From an uncultured Sutterella sp. (lineage in GTDB: Bacteria; Pseudomonadota; Gammaproteobacteria; Burkholderiales; Burkholderiaceae_F), in NCBI GenBank assembly GCA_900754475.1, contig CAAECY010000139.1:1-46138 (forward strand): a DNA stretch of 46,138 nt. Reading direction: 5' to 3'. This document shows, one piece after another, positions 24,385 to 36,753 of this stretch (position 1 is the first letter of the stretch; every line of letters begins with the position of its first letter). The notes below the pieces were generated by a model that saw only the letters and a list, made by a program, of their open reading frames with translations, did no database searches and was not told where the DNA came from. A program made the translations under genes and the position numbers.

Positions 24385-26883
24385 ATGATCCCCGAGGGCT
24401 TTATTACGAATCTGCTCGACCGCGCCGACATCGTCGACGTGGTGAGTCGGTACGTGCCGCTCAAGAAGGCGGGGCGCAACTACATGTGTTGCTGTCCTTT
24501 CCACAAGGAAAAGACGCCCTCCTTCTCGGTAAGCCCCACGAAGCAGTTCTACAAGTGCTTCGGCTGCGGCAAGGGCGGCAACGCGATCGGCTTCGTGATG
24601 GAGATCGAACACCTCTCCTTCCCGGAGGCGGTGGAAAAGCTCGCGGGCTACTACGGGCTCGAAGTTCCGAAGGACACGTCGCCGCGGGCGCAGGCCGCCC
24701 GCGAAAAGTCGAAGACCCTGGCGGACTTCATGAAGGAGGCGGCCGACTACTACACGGCGCAACTGCGTGCGACGCCCAAGGCGGTCGAATACCTGCGCTC
24801 GCGCGCGATTTCGGGGGAAACGGCCGCGCGCTTCGGGCTCGGCTATTCGCCGGAAGGCTGGCACGCGCTCGAAGAGGTCTTCAAGGAGAAGTACTCGGCG
24901 CCCGCGCTTCTTGAGGCGGGGCTTGTCAACGAGAAAAACGGTCGCCGCTACGACGCCTTCCGCGACCGCCTCATGTTCCCGATCCGAAACCCCAAGGGGC
25001 AGGTGATCGGGTTCGGCGCGCGCACCTTGAAGGGCGACGAGCAGCCCAAGTACCTCAACAGTCCCGAAACCCCGATCTACCACAAGGGGTCGGAACTTTA
25101 CGGCCTCTTCGAAGGGCGCGACGCCGTGCACGAAAAGGGTCGCGCCATCGTCTGCGAAGGCTACATGGACGTGATCCAGCTCTCGCAGGCGGGCTTCCCC
25201 GAGTCCGTTGCGGCGCTCGGCACGTCGATTACGCCCGAGCACGTGAAGCGTCTCTTCAAGCTCACCGACCGCGTCTACTTCTCCTTCGACGGGGACGGGG
25301 CGGGTCGCAAGGCCGCGCGTCGCGCCCTTGAGGCGGCGTTGCCGGTCCTTACCGACACGCAGCAGGCGTGCTTCGTGCTGCTCCCTCCCGAGCACGACCC
25401 CGACAGCCTCATCAAGGCAAAGGGGCCGGAAGCGTACGAGCGCGAGCTTGAGAACGCGCTCACGCTCAGCGCCTTCATGAAAAAGCTCCTTCTCGAAGGG
25501 AAGGAGCTCATGTACGCCGAAGAACGCGCAAAGCTCGTCGCCGAAGCGAAGCCCTGGATCCTTTCGATGCAGGCCGCGCCCGTTTTGCGACTTGCGCTCG
25601 TCAAAGAAATCGCCGCGATGGCGCGCCTGCAGCCCGAGGACGTCGAACGTCAGTACGGACTTGCGTCGAGCCCCGCACCGCGTCACGAGACGGGGGATGC
25701 GTACCGCCCGGTGCGCTCGCGCTCGGGGTTCGGCTACGGGTACGACGCTCGCGCGGGCGCAAGGCGCCCGGGCCGCTACGGCTACGCGCGCAACCCCTAC
25801 GAACGGTTCGTCCCGGAAGCGCCCGTGCCCGTCAAAGACGTGCGCGATCGGATGTTGCAGTGCTTCCTCGCGTACCCGAATCTGCTTACGGAATTTTCGA
25901 CCGCGATCGAAGACGAATTCGTCTCGAGCACCCACCCTGCGGCCGCCCGCATTCTGGAAGTCTGGCGTGCGGCGGCGCAGGCCGAAAGCGAGAGCGACGG
26001 GCGCGCGGTGCGTGCGGCGACGCTTTTGCAGGCCCTGGCCGAGTCGCCCGAGCGCGAAGCGTACGAGACGCTTCTTTCCGAGGAACTCGTTCTCGAGACC
26101 CCGGAAGAAGGGGCGCGCCTCGAATTGAAGCGGTCGTTCCTCGACCTGGAACTTGAGCGCACCAAAATGCGCCTCATGGATCTCGGTCGCTCGGAGCGGC
26201 CCGACTTCGATCAGATGCGCCGCCTGATGGCGCGCCGCACCGAGGTCGACGAGACGATCCGACTCGTGCGCGAAGAAGAAGCGCGCTACCGCCGTCGGCA
26301 GGAAACGAGTTTTGCCGCGAGCATGTCGGGCGGCTCGCGCACGGCGAAGGAGCGGGTGCTTTCCGACAACCCGAAGGTGCGCGAACTGCAGCTCCACCTC
26401 TTCGGGGGCGGAGAGAACACGTCGAGCACGTCGGGCTCATCGAGCATCCAGGCGAACGCGGCTCCCGATGCCGCCCGTCCGAACAACGCGTCGGGGAGCC
26501 CCTCGAACGCACCGGCTTCGTCGTCCGCTTCGATTCCCGATCGAGCCGCGGACCGCTCCGAAGTCGCGCGTCTCCTTGAGCGCTCGAAGCGGGAGCGCGC
26601 GGCGTTGAACCGTCCCGCGACGGATGCGCCCGCTTTCGATACGAACGACGCCAACTACGCGAAGGGCGCGGCCGAGGACTTCGAGTCGCTCGCCGCGCTT
26701 CCTGCGAGCGCTCCGGAGATCCCGGACGACTTTTCGGACGACCCCGTTCCCGAGGCGCCCGCCCACATGGCCGCTCCCCCGCCTTCCGAGGACGAGGGCG
26801 AGTGGGTCTTCGACGAGGAAACGCCGAACGACGACGACCTCGATTTCGGGATCGATTTGCCGCCGCAACCTCCCAAGCCCTAA
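24385..26883 (+). CDS. dnaG: DNA primase with an extended acidic C-terminus
   Basis: DnaG makes RNA primers at the replication fork with the DnaB helicase. At 832 residues it is about 250 longer than the E. coli protein (581). The zinc-binding domain has Cys37, His40, Cys58 and Cys61 (CPFHKEKTPSF, FYKCFGCGKGG). The RNA polymerase core and TOPRIM domain follow with VCEGYMDVI and FSFDGDGAGRKA. The helicase-interacting region lies around 490-650. From about 680 the protein becomes a Ser/Ala/Pro- then Asp/Glu-rich, low-complexity tail ending in LDFGIDLPPQPPKP. ATG 24385 (MIPEGFI) is the family start, although the frame is open upstream. rpoD follows 361 bases later. Confidence 0.97.
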   Translation: MIPEGFITNLLDRADIVDVVSRYVPLKKAGRNYMCCCPFHKEKTPSFSVSPTKQFYKCFGCGKGGNAIGFVMEIEHLSFPEAVEKLAGYYGLEVPKDTSPRAQAAREKSKTLADFMKEAADYYTAQLRATPKAVEYLRSRAISGETAARFGLGYSPEGWHALEEVFKEKYSAPALLEAGLVNEKNGRRYDAFRDRLMFPIRNPKGQVIGFGARTLKGDEQPKYLNSPETPIYHKGSELYGLFEGRDAVHEKGRAIVCEGYMDVIQLSQAGFPESVAALGTSITPEHVKRLFKLTDRVYFSFDGDGAGRKAARRALEAALPVLTDTQQACFVLLPPEHDPDSLIKAKGPEAYERELENALTLSAFMKKLLLEGKELMYAEERAKLVAEAKPWILSMQAAPVLRLALVKEIAAMARLQPEDVERQYGLASSPAPRHETGDAYRPVRSRSGFGYGYDARAGARRPGRYGYARNPYERFVPEAPVPVKDVRDRMLQCFLAYPNLLTEFSTAIEDEFVSSTHPAAARILEVWRAAAQAESESDGRAVRAATLLQALAESPEREAYETLLSEELVLETPEEGARLELKRSFLDLELERTKMRLMDLGRSERPDFDQMRRLMARRTEVDETIRLVREEEARYRRRQETSFAASMSGGSRTAKERVLSDNPKVRELQLHLFGGGENTSSTSGSSSIQANAAPDAARPNNASGSPSNAPASSSASIPDRAADRSEVARLLERSKRERAALNRPATDAPAFDTNDANYAKGAAEDFESLAALPASAPEIPDDFSDDPVPEAPAHMAAPPPSEDEGEWVFDEETPNDDDLDFGIDLPPQPPKP

Positions 26884-27244
26884 AACTTTACAGAAACTTA
26901 CAAAATTGTCACGCGGTTCTCTTGAAACTTATAGGGGTTTTACCGAAGCGCTCGGGGCAGAAAAGCGGTATGCGTGGCAAAATTTCAAAATATCCCCATT
27001 TGCGTGCCGAATGCGGAGACGACCGAATTCGGCCGGTTTCAGGGTCTCCCCTGGTCGCCGACCGACATGCCCTTCGCCTTCGCCGGTGTTGCAACTACCG
27101 GTGGGCTCCCGTGCTTTGCGTTTCGACGCGCGGTGCGGGTCCCGCAGGGGATGACGGGCGGCGCGAGCGATGACCGAGTTCGTCGTGCCGCCGGCTCCGG
27201 GGAAGACCGTTTCTCCTCGGGGAACGCTTTAGTGGGAGAGCTGT
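26884..27244. other. intergenic region between dnaG and rpoD
   Basis: The first 120 bases are AT-rich and contain the candidate rpoD promoter at 26906-26935. CCCCATTT at 26994-27001 matches the -10 of heat-shock promoters, but the expected CTTGAAA is not at the right distance. The remainder is GC-rich with no coding signal; the rpoD ribosome-binding site GGGAGAG is at its end. Confidence 0.5.
26906..26935 (+). promoter_or_regulatory. candidate rpoD promoter
   Basis: TTGTCA (26906-26911) and TATAGG (26930-26935) are 18 bases apart, giving a leader of roughly 300 bases before rpoD. Confidence 0.4.
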
Positions 27245-30157
<2,913 letters not shown>

Positions 30158-30192
30158 TCGTCCTTCCGAACCCCGACCGTTGAGTCCCACAG

Positions 30193-30230
30193 AGCCCCGA
30201 GCGCCGCCCCGTGCGGCCCCGGGGCTTTTT
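30193..30230 (+). terminator. terminator after rpoD
   Basis: AGCCCCG (30193-30199) pairs with CGGGGCT (30220-30226), with an inner GCCGC/GCGGC stem, followed by TTTT. It separates rpoD from the downstream sigma gene. Confidence 0.8.
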
Positions 30231-30277
30231 CCTGCGGTTTTCCTTCGATTTTCCCCGGGGGAAAGTCCCTTTTCGGC

Positions 30278-30306
30278 TTGAAAAAGACGCCCGATCGGTG
30301 TATCCT
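30278..30306 (+). promoter_or_regulatory. promoter of the second sigma-factor gene
   Basis: TTGAAA (30278-30283) and TATCCT (30301-30306) are exactly 17 bases apart, just after the rpoD terminator. This is one of the best sigma70-type promoters in the window. Confidence 0.6.
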
Positions 30307-30312
30307 GAGGCC

Positions 30313-30619
30313 CTTTTTTCGCCGCGGTCCGAGGGTTTTATCCCATGGCCGACCGCACGAAGCCGCCTCATCGAGCGCCGCAGTCCCGCATGAATCCCGG
30401 ACGCGGTTACGGGGGATGCCTCCGACACGCGCGGCTCGCCGAAGCGAAAGAGAAAGCACACACCACCCGGAGAATTTCCGAACTCCCCGAAGGAGCGCGT
30501 TGCAGAAAGGGAAGTTCTTCGGTTTAACCCACACGAGCCGTCTTCACTCCCCGGATACCGGACGTCCTCAGCGACGCCAGCGGCAGGGAGGAGGACGCTC
30601 TTCAATTTTGAATTGATTT
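30313..30619 (+). other. long 5' leader of the second sigma gene
   Basis: About 307 bases lie between the predicted start of transcription and ATG 30620. A possible upstream small frame of 60 codons starts at ATG 30345. The strongest Shine-Dalgarno-like run (GGGAGGAGG, about 30587-30595) is over 20 bases from the ATG, and an in-frame TGA (30614-30616) rules out a start further up. This leaves room for translational control; no known riboswitch is recognised. Confidence 0.4.
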
Positions 30620-32557
<1,938 letters not shown>

Positions 32558-32564
32558 ACCCGAC

Positions 32565-32586
32565 GGGGCCCCGAAAACGGGGCTCC
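32565..32586 (+). terminator. hairpin right after the second sigma gene
   Basis: GGGGCCCCG (32565-32573) pairs with CGGGGCTCC (32578-32586) around AAAA, one G-T pair. The T-tail is poor, so it may mainly protect the 3' end. Confidence 0.45.
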
Positions 32587-32632
32587 TTCGACGCCTCCCT
32601 CAGGATTCGGTCGAATCTTTCGGGATGGCCCC

Positions 32633-32682
32633 AAGGCCCGAACGCGTTTCGTTTCGCACGCAACGCCTCGGGCCTTTTCCTT
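32633..32682 (+). terminator. terminator after the second sigma gene
   Basis: AAGGCCCGA (32633-32641) pairs with TCGGGCCTT (32668-32676), followed by a pyrimidine tail TTCCTTCTTTTT. The loop is long and itself structured. Confidence 0.6.
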
Positions 32683-32797
32683 CTTTTTCGCAAGGGAAAC
32701 GCACGAAAATCCGTCCCGAAACGGCGTTTCTTCCTCGGTCGCACTTAAAATCGAGGAATACGAGCGCAATGCCGCACGCGCGCGCGCCGATCTCGGG

Positions 32798-32803
32798 TAC
32801 AAT
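32798..32803 (+). promoter_or_regulatory. candidate -10 box of the tRNA-CAU gene
   Basis: TACAAT in the context GGGTACAATG lies 18 bases upstream of the mature tRNA 5' end, a normal distance. No -35 is evident; the upstream DNA is an alternating CG run. Confidence 0.4.
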
Positions 32804-32821
32804 GCTCCTCTTTCCAAAGGC

Positions 32822-32898
32822 GGGCCTGTAGCCAAGTCGGTTAAGGCAACGGACTCATAATCCGTCGATCCTGGGTTCAAGTCCCAGCGGGCCCACCA
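32822..32898 (+). tRNA. tRNA with anticodon CAU, probably tRNA-Ile2
   Basis: The 77-base gene folds as a cloverleaf. The acceptor stem is GGGCCTG with CGGGCCC (one G-T pair), the anticodon stem ACGGA/TCCGT encloses the loop CTCATAA, and the T-loop is TTCAAGT. CCA is encoded. Anticodon CAU fits initiator or elongator Met or Ile2. The C4-G69 and C5-G68 acceptor pairs are the TilS (lysidine) determinants known from E. coli tRNA-Ile2, whereas its elongator tRNA-Met has U4-A69 and A5-U68, so Ile2 is favoured. Confidence 0.9.
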
Positions 32899-33020
32899 CG
32901 CTCCTCTTCACGCACGGTGCGTGTCCCGCCGCGGGGCGCCCTTACGACACCTGCGCGACCGGCAGTGCGGTCGTCTCCTGTTACGGCATCGGCCGCCCCA
33001 CCTCGGATTTCAAAGTCAGA

Positions 33021-34463
33021 ATGTCTTCCTTCGATCAATTCGGTCTCGATCCCCGCATTCTTTCCGCCATCGCCCGCATGGGTTACGAAACGCCCACGCC
33101 CATTCAGGAAAAGGCGATTCCCGTGGTTCTGAAGGGCGGCGACGTGATGGGGGCCGCTCAGACCGGCACGGGGAAGACGGCCGGTTACGGTCTGCCGCTT
33201 CTCGGACGCATTCTGCCCAAGGCCAACACCTCGGCTTCGCCCGCCCGTCACCCGGTGCGCGCGCTGATTCTCGCGCCGACGCGCGAACTCGCGGACCAGG
33301 TCTCGACCAACCTCGAAGCCTACGCCAAAGACACGCCGCTTCGCGTGGGCGTGGTCTACGGCGGCGTGGACATTCGCCCGCAGGCCGACATGCTGCGCCG
33401 CGGCGTCGAAGTTCTTACCGCCACTCCCGGCCGCCTGCTCGACCACGTCGCGCAGCGCTCCGTCAACCTCTCGCAGGTCGAAGTGGTGGTGCTCGACGAA
33501 GCGGACCGCATGCTCGACATGGGGTTCCTCCCCGACATCTCCCGCATCCTGCAGCTTCTGCCCGCTTCGCGCCAGAGCCTCATGTTCTCGGCGACCTTCT
33601 CGCCCGAAATCAAGAAGCTCGCGAAGCAGTTCTTGAAGCCCGATCCCGCGCTGATCGAAGTCGCCCGTCAGAACCAGACGGCCGAAACCGTGACGCAGGA
33701 AGTCTTCTCGGTGACGGAACGCGACAAGACGGACGTCCTGATCGACATTCTCAAGACGCGCGGTCCCGAGGGGACGCCGCTCACGCAGGCGATCGTCTTC
33801 GTGAACGCGAAGATCACCTGCCGGCGCCTCGCGCGCACGCTCGAGCGTGTCGGCATCAACGCCGACGCCATCCACGGCGACAAGACGCAGGAAGAACGCC
33901 TGGTGGCGCTCGAAGGCTTCAAGACGGGCGCGATCCACGTGCTCGTCGCGACCGACGTTGCGGCCCGAGGCCTTGACATCAAAGAGCTTCCCTACGTCAT
34001 CAATTACGACGTTCCCTATTGCGCCGAAGACTACGTGCACCGCATCGGTCGCACGGGTCGTGCGGGTGCGAAGGGCGTGGCGACGATGCTCGCCACCCCC
34101 GCGGACGCGCGCCTCATCGAGGCGATCGAAAAGCTCACGAAGCAGACCTTTGCTCCCGTGCCGCTCACGCCCCAGCCCCGTCGCCGCAACGCCCAGCGTC
34201 GCGCCCCGACCGGCGCAGACCGCGTCGATACGCCCGAAGACGAACGTCTCGCCCGCGAACGCGCCCGCGCGTATGTGCCGCCTTCGCAGCGTCAGCGCGA
34301 TCCGATTTTCGACATGCCCTACCTCGAACACGCCGCTTCGAAGCCCCGCGAGGAAACGCCCGCGTACTTCGAGCGCCGTGAAACGAAGAAGCGCCCCGTG
34401 GCGGCGCTTCTCGGGGGTTTCCGCTTCGCGCGATCGAACGCGAAGACGGACGCGAACCGCTGA
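33021..34463 (+). CDS. rhlE: DEAD-box ATP-dependent RNA helicase, RhlE type
   Basis: The 480-residue protein unwinds RNA duplexes using ATP and probably acts in ribosome assembly or mRNA decay. The Q motif is in FGLDPRILSAI...PTPIQEKAIP, Walker A is AQTGTGKT (46-53), followed by APTRELA, TPGRLLD, DEAD (about 160), SAT, and HRIGRTGRAG (about 340) in the second RecA domain. Residues from about 380 are a basic, low-complexity C-terminal tail (QPRRRNAQRR onward), common in RhlE proteins. ATG 33021 fits the family start. It lies 122 bases after the tRNA gene. Other DEAD-box families are less likely given the short linker and tail. Confidence 0.95.
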   Translation: MSSFDQFGLDPRILSAIARMGYETPTPIQEKAIPVVLKGGDVMGAAQTGTGKTAGYGLPLLGRILPKANTSASPARHPVRALILAPTRELADQVSTNLEAYAKDTPLRVGVVYGGVDIRPQADMLRRGVEVLTATPGRLLDHVAQRSVNLSQVEVVVLDEADRMLDMGFLPDISRILQLLPASRQSLMFSATFSPEIKKLAKQFLKPDPALIEVARQNQTAETVTQEVFSVTERDKTDVLIDILKTRGPEGTPLTQAIVFVNAKITCRRLARTLERVGINADAIHGDKTQEERLVALEGFKTGAIHVLVATDVAARGLDIKELPYVINYDVPYCAEDYVHRIGRTGRAGAKGVATMLATPADARLIEAIEKLTKQTFAPVPLTPQPRRRNAQRRAPTGADRVDTPEDERLARERARAYVPPSQRQRDPIFDMPYLEHAASKPREETPAYFERRETKKRPVAALLGGFRFARSNAKTDANR

Positions 34464-34498
34464 GAACCGCTGAGATTTCGGCTCCGAAACCAAAACAC

Positions 34499-34534
34499 CG
34501 CCCCGCGCAGCACGACGGCTCCGCGGGGCGTTTT
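34499..34534. terminator. bidirectional terminator between rhlE and bioB
   Basis: CGCCCCGCG (34499-34507) pairs with CGCGGGGCG (34522-34530), followed on the plus strand by TTTTGCATTC and on the minus strand by GTGTTTTGG. Confidence 0.75.
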
Positions 34535-34564
34535 GCATTCTGCGTTCGGCGGGGGCGTTGGTTC

Positions 34565-35572
34565 TCAGACGCGCGCGGCGCTCGTGTCGCCCTCAACCTT
34601 GCCCTCAACCTCAACTTCAAGCGCGTAGCCCGCTTCGCGCGCGAGCTTGCGGTCTTCGGCCGGCGTGGCTCCCGCCGTCGTGAGCATATCGCCCGAAATC
34701 GCCGCGTTGATCCCGATCCGGAGCGCGTCGCGCACGGTTTCGGGCGAAAGCGACAGGCGCCCGCCCGCAAATCGGAGCGCCGCCTGCGGATGGATCAAGC
34801 GAAAGAGCGCCGTCGTACGAAGGATTTCTTCAGGTTCGAGCGGGCGGCTCCCTTCAAGCGGCGTTCCTCCGATCGGAACGAGTACGTTGATGGGAATCGA
34901 GGGGATATCGAGCTCGCGCAGTTCGATCGCAAGGTCGATCCGGTCTTCGAGCGTTTCGCCCATGCCGATGATCCCGCCCGAGCAGACCTCAAGCCCCGCC
35001 TCGCGCGCGGCGCGCAGCACGGCTTTCTTGTCTTCCGTCGTGTGGCTCGTGCAGACGGAGGGGAAGTACCCCGCGGAGCTTTCGAGGTTGCAGTGGATGC
35101 GCTCGACCCCGGCTTCTTTGAGCGTGCGCAGTTCGTCGGGGCGCAAGAGCCCGAGCGAAACGCACACTTCGAGGTTCGTGTGCGCCTTCAGGGCGCGCAC
35201 CGCCTCGACGATCGAGCGGAGTTCGCGCGTCGAGGGTTTGCGGCCGCTCGTCACCAGCGAAAAGCGCGTCAAGCCCTCCCGCTCCGCGCGGCGCGCAGCC
35301 TCGAGAATCGTCTCCACGGGGAGAAAGTCGTGCACGGCGCAGTTCGTCGACCAGTGTCGGGATTGGGCGCACCAGCGGCAGTTTTCGCCGCAGCGCCCCG
35401 ACTTCGCGTTCACGATGCCGCAGAGGTTGAAGGTGCGGCTCGCACAGCGTTTCGTCACCTCGGCCGCCGTGTCGAACAGGTCCGCAGCGGGAAGGCGAGC
35501 GGCGGCAAGCGCCTCCTCGCGCGTCAAACCGCCCGCGAGGGCGCGTTGCAAAAGTTCATCGAGAACCGCCAT
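34565..35572 (-). CDS. bioB: biotin synthase, anaerobe-type variant
   Basis: BioB is a radical-SAM enzyme that inserts sulfur into dethiobiotin. The 335-residue protein has the cluster motif Cys61-x3-Cys65-x2-Cys68 (CGENCRWC), then HCNLESSAGYF, EVCSGGIIGMGE and a C-terminal SGDMLTTAG. Two of the usual auxiliary-cluster cysteines align (Cys137, Cys197). The position of E. coli Cys97 (FCMG) reads Ser105 in RFSLVTSG. This pattern is what I recall from BioB of gut anaerobes and unlike the CPEDCxYCPQ type of most Burkholderiales. No other biotin gene is nearby, and no BirA operator was recognised. ATG 35572 is the family start; a longer frame to 35638 is unsupported. Confidence 0.93.
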   Translation of the reverse strand: MAVLDELLQRALAGGLTREEALAAARLPAADLFDTAAEVTKRCASRTFNLCGIVNAKSGRCGENCRWCAQSRHWSTNCAVHDFLPVETILEAARRAEREGLTRFSLVTSGRKPSTRELRSIVEAVRALKAHTNLEVCVSLGLLRPDELRTLKEAGVERIHCNLESSAGYFPSVCTSHTTEDKKAVLRAAREAGLEVCSGGIIGMGETLEDRIDLAIELRELDIPSIPINVLVPIGGTPLEGSRPLEPEEILRTTALFRLIHPQAALRFAGGRLSLSPETVRDALRIGINAAISGDMLTTAGATPAEDRKLAREAGYALEVEVEGKVEGDTSAARV

Positions 35573-36003
35573 ATCGATCGTCCGTTGTGTGTTTATCGGG
35601 AAAAAGGAAGCATAGCAGAAGCGTGCGCCTTCCGACATGCCTTAAGCGATCCCGCGTAGCGCGTTTGGGGGATTCGTCGGGCCGTTGCCTTGAAAAAATC
35701 CGTTTCCCGTAAGAAAATCTTCCTTACGACATTGCGAGTTGAGGGTCCTCTCCCTCACGCCAACCTGCCTTACCCGGGCAAGGTGGTCGCTCCTACGGGC
35801 AAATGTGGTCGGTTTCGCGGAAGCCGACAATTGTTCGGGTACACCCAGTGTGAACCTCTCGCTGTCGTTGTACGCGGGAGGTTTTTTCGTACCTCCCGGT
35901 TGGAAATTCGGTTGGTGAGGGGCCTCGGGCCCCGGGGCGGATTTGTTTCCGGATTGCCGCGCCCGACACGGTGTCGAAGTCGGCTAAAGAGGAGTGACAC
36001 ACT
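35573..36003 (+). other. structured leader region upstream of the AbrB-fold gene
   Basis: A candidate promoter, TTGAAA (35690-35695) with GAAAAT 17 bases on (35713-35718), would give a leader of about 280 bases. The leader holds two clear hairpins: GTCGGTTTC/GAAGCCGAC around GCG (35808-35827), and CGGGAGGT/ACCTCCCG around a T-rich loop (35875-35898). It ends with AGAGGAG before ATG 36004. No known riboswitch class is recognised. Confidence 0.4.
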
Positions 36004-36243
36004 ATGGTGCATCGTCTGACGATCAAGGGGCAGGTTACGATCCCCAAGGACATTCGCGAATTGCTCGGCCTGCGCGAAGGCAATTCCTGCGTGGAATTCG
36101 CGGTGGCGCCCGACGGCAGCGTCGTCGTGCGCAAGGCGCAACCCGTGGCGCCGAAGCGTGAAACGGGCCCCGGCCCCCGCTCGCGCCTTCGCCGCCAGTT
36201 GAACACCCCGCGCGTGAATTTCGCGGCGACGCTCGCCGCTTGA
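36004..36243 (+). CDS. small AbrB/SpoVT/MazE-fold DNA-binding protein
   Basis: The 79-residue protein begins with LTIKGQVTIPKDIRELLGL, the hallmark of the swapped-hairpin AbrB fold, followed by EGNSCVEFAV and VVVRKA. Members dimerise and bind DNA as transition-state regulators or as antitoxins. The C-terminal third (PKRETGPGPRSRLRRQ) is basic and family-unlike. No toxin frame lies directly downstream, since a terminator follows, so an antitoxin role has no support here. The ribosome-binding site AGAGGAG is well placed. Its target is unknown; the structured leader suggests post-transcriptional control. Confidence 0.85.
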   Translation: MVHRLTIKGQVTIPKDIRELLGLREGNSCVEFAVAPDGSVVVRKAQPVAPKRETGPGPRSRLRRQLNTPRVNFAATLAA

Positions 36244-36326
36244 TTGCGCGCCATGCCGCTCGAAAGCGCGGTGCGGCCCGATCGGTTTTCGGTCTCTTTT
36301 GCCGTCGGGTTCAGGGAAAAACATTC

Positions 36327-36362
36327 GGCTCTCGATGCCTGCGTGCGTCGGGAGCCTTTTTT
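36327..36362 (+). terminator. terminator after the AbrB-fold gene
   Basis: GGCTCTCGA (36327-36335) pairs with TCGGGAGCC (36348-36356), one G-T pair, followed by six T. Confidence 0.8.
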
Positions 36363-36409
36363 CGTCGCGCGAAAAGAGCGCGCTCGGCGTTTTCCGTTTT
36401 TCGGGCAAC

Positions 36410-36446
36410 AAAAAACCCGCCGGGCCGCAAGCGGCCGCCGAGCGGG
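36410..36446 (-). terminator. terminator of the tRNA-Glu transcript
   Basis: On the minus strand, stems CCCGC/GCGGG (36416-36420 with 36442-36446) and GCCGC/GCGGC (36424-36428 with 36431-36435) are followed by TTTTTT (plus 36410-36415), 26 bases beyond the tRNA 3' end. Confidence 0.7.
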
Positions 36447-36471
36447 GCGTTCGGTGTTGTTCGATGTCGAT

Positions 36472-36547
36472 TGGCGTCCCCAATGGGAGTCGAACCCATG
36501 TTCGCAGCGTGAGGGGCTGCTGTCCTAGGCCTCTAGACGATAGGGAC
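36472..36547 (-). tRNA. tRNA-Glu (anticodon CUC)
   Basis: The minus strand reads GTCCCTATCGTCTAGAGGCC at the 5' end. It pairs GTCCCTA with TGGGGAC, has an anticodon stem GCAGC/GCTGC around CCCTCAC (anticodon CTC), the T-loop TTCGACT, discriminator G and an encoded CCA. CUC reads GAG, the favoured Glu codon in GC-rich genomes. It lies just downstream of gltX, but a strong terminator between them means it needs its own promoter. Confidence 0.95.
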
Positions 36548-36568
36548 GTTCACGAAGCAGAGGAGAAA

Positions 36569-36574
36569 ATTCTA
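36569..36574 (-). promoter_or_regulatory. candidate -10 box of tRNA-Glu
   Basis: TAGAAT on the minus strand lies 22 bases upstream of the tRNA 5' end. No clear -35 is present. Confidence 0.4.
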
Positions 36575-36694
36575 CGCCCGCACTCTCGCAGGCGGCGCAC
36601 GGCGACCGTGCGAACCTTTGAGCCAAAGCAAAAGGTCGGGTATTCCGAACCGAAGTCGGAAAAACGCCGAACCGAAGGCGTAAAAACGCGGAAA

Positions 36695-36728
36695 CAAAAA
36701 GCCCGCCCGAGCGGACTCGGGCGGGCTT
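36695..36728 (-). terminator. terminator after gltX
   Basis: AAGCCCGCCCGAG (36699-36711) pairs perfectly with CTCGGGCGGGCTT (36716-36728), a stem of 13 with a four-base loop. On the minus strand it is followed by TTTGTTT. Confidence 0.9.
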
Positions 36729-36753
36729 GGAGAGGGATCGAACTCTTCCGGGA

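Noticed and set aside
22768..26397. A 1209-codon open frame on the minus strand, opposite brnQ and dnaG
   Set aside because: Same shadow effect; it crosses two unrelated real genes and an intergenic terminator, and its residues look like reversed codon bias.
26994..27001. CCCCATTT as the -10 of a heat-shock promoter for rpoD
   Set aside because: The matching CTTGAAA is not at 13-15 bases upstream; the only copy is about 70 bases away, so the match is probably chance.
36004..36243. Antitoxin half of a toxin-antitoxin pair
   Set aside because: The AbrB fold fits, but a terminator follows within 120 bases and no toxin-sized gene is present on either side.
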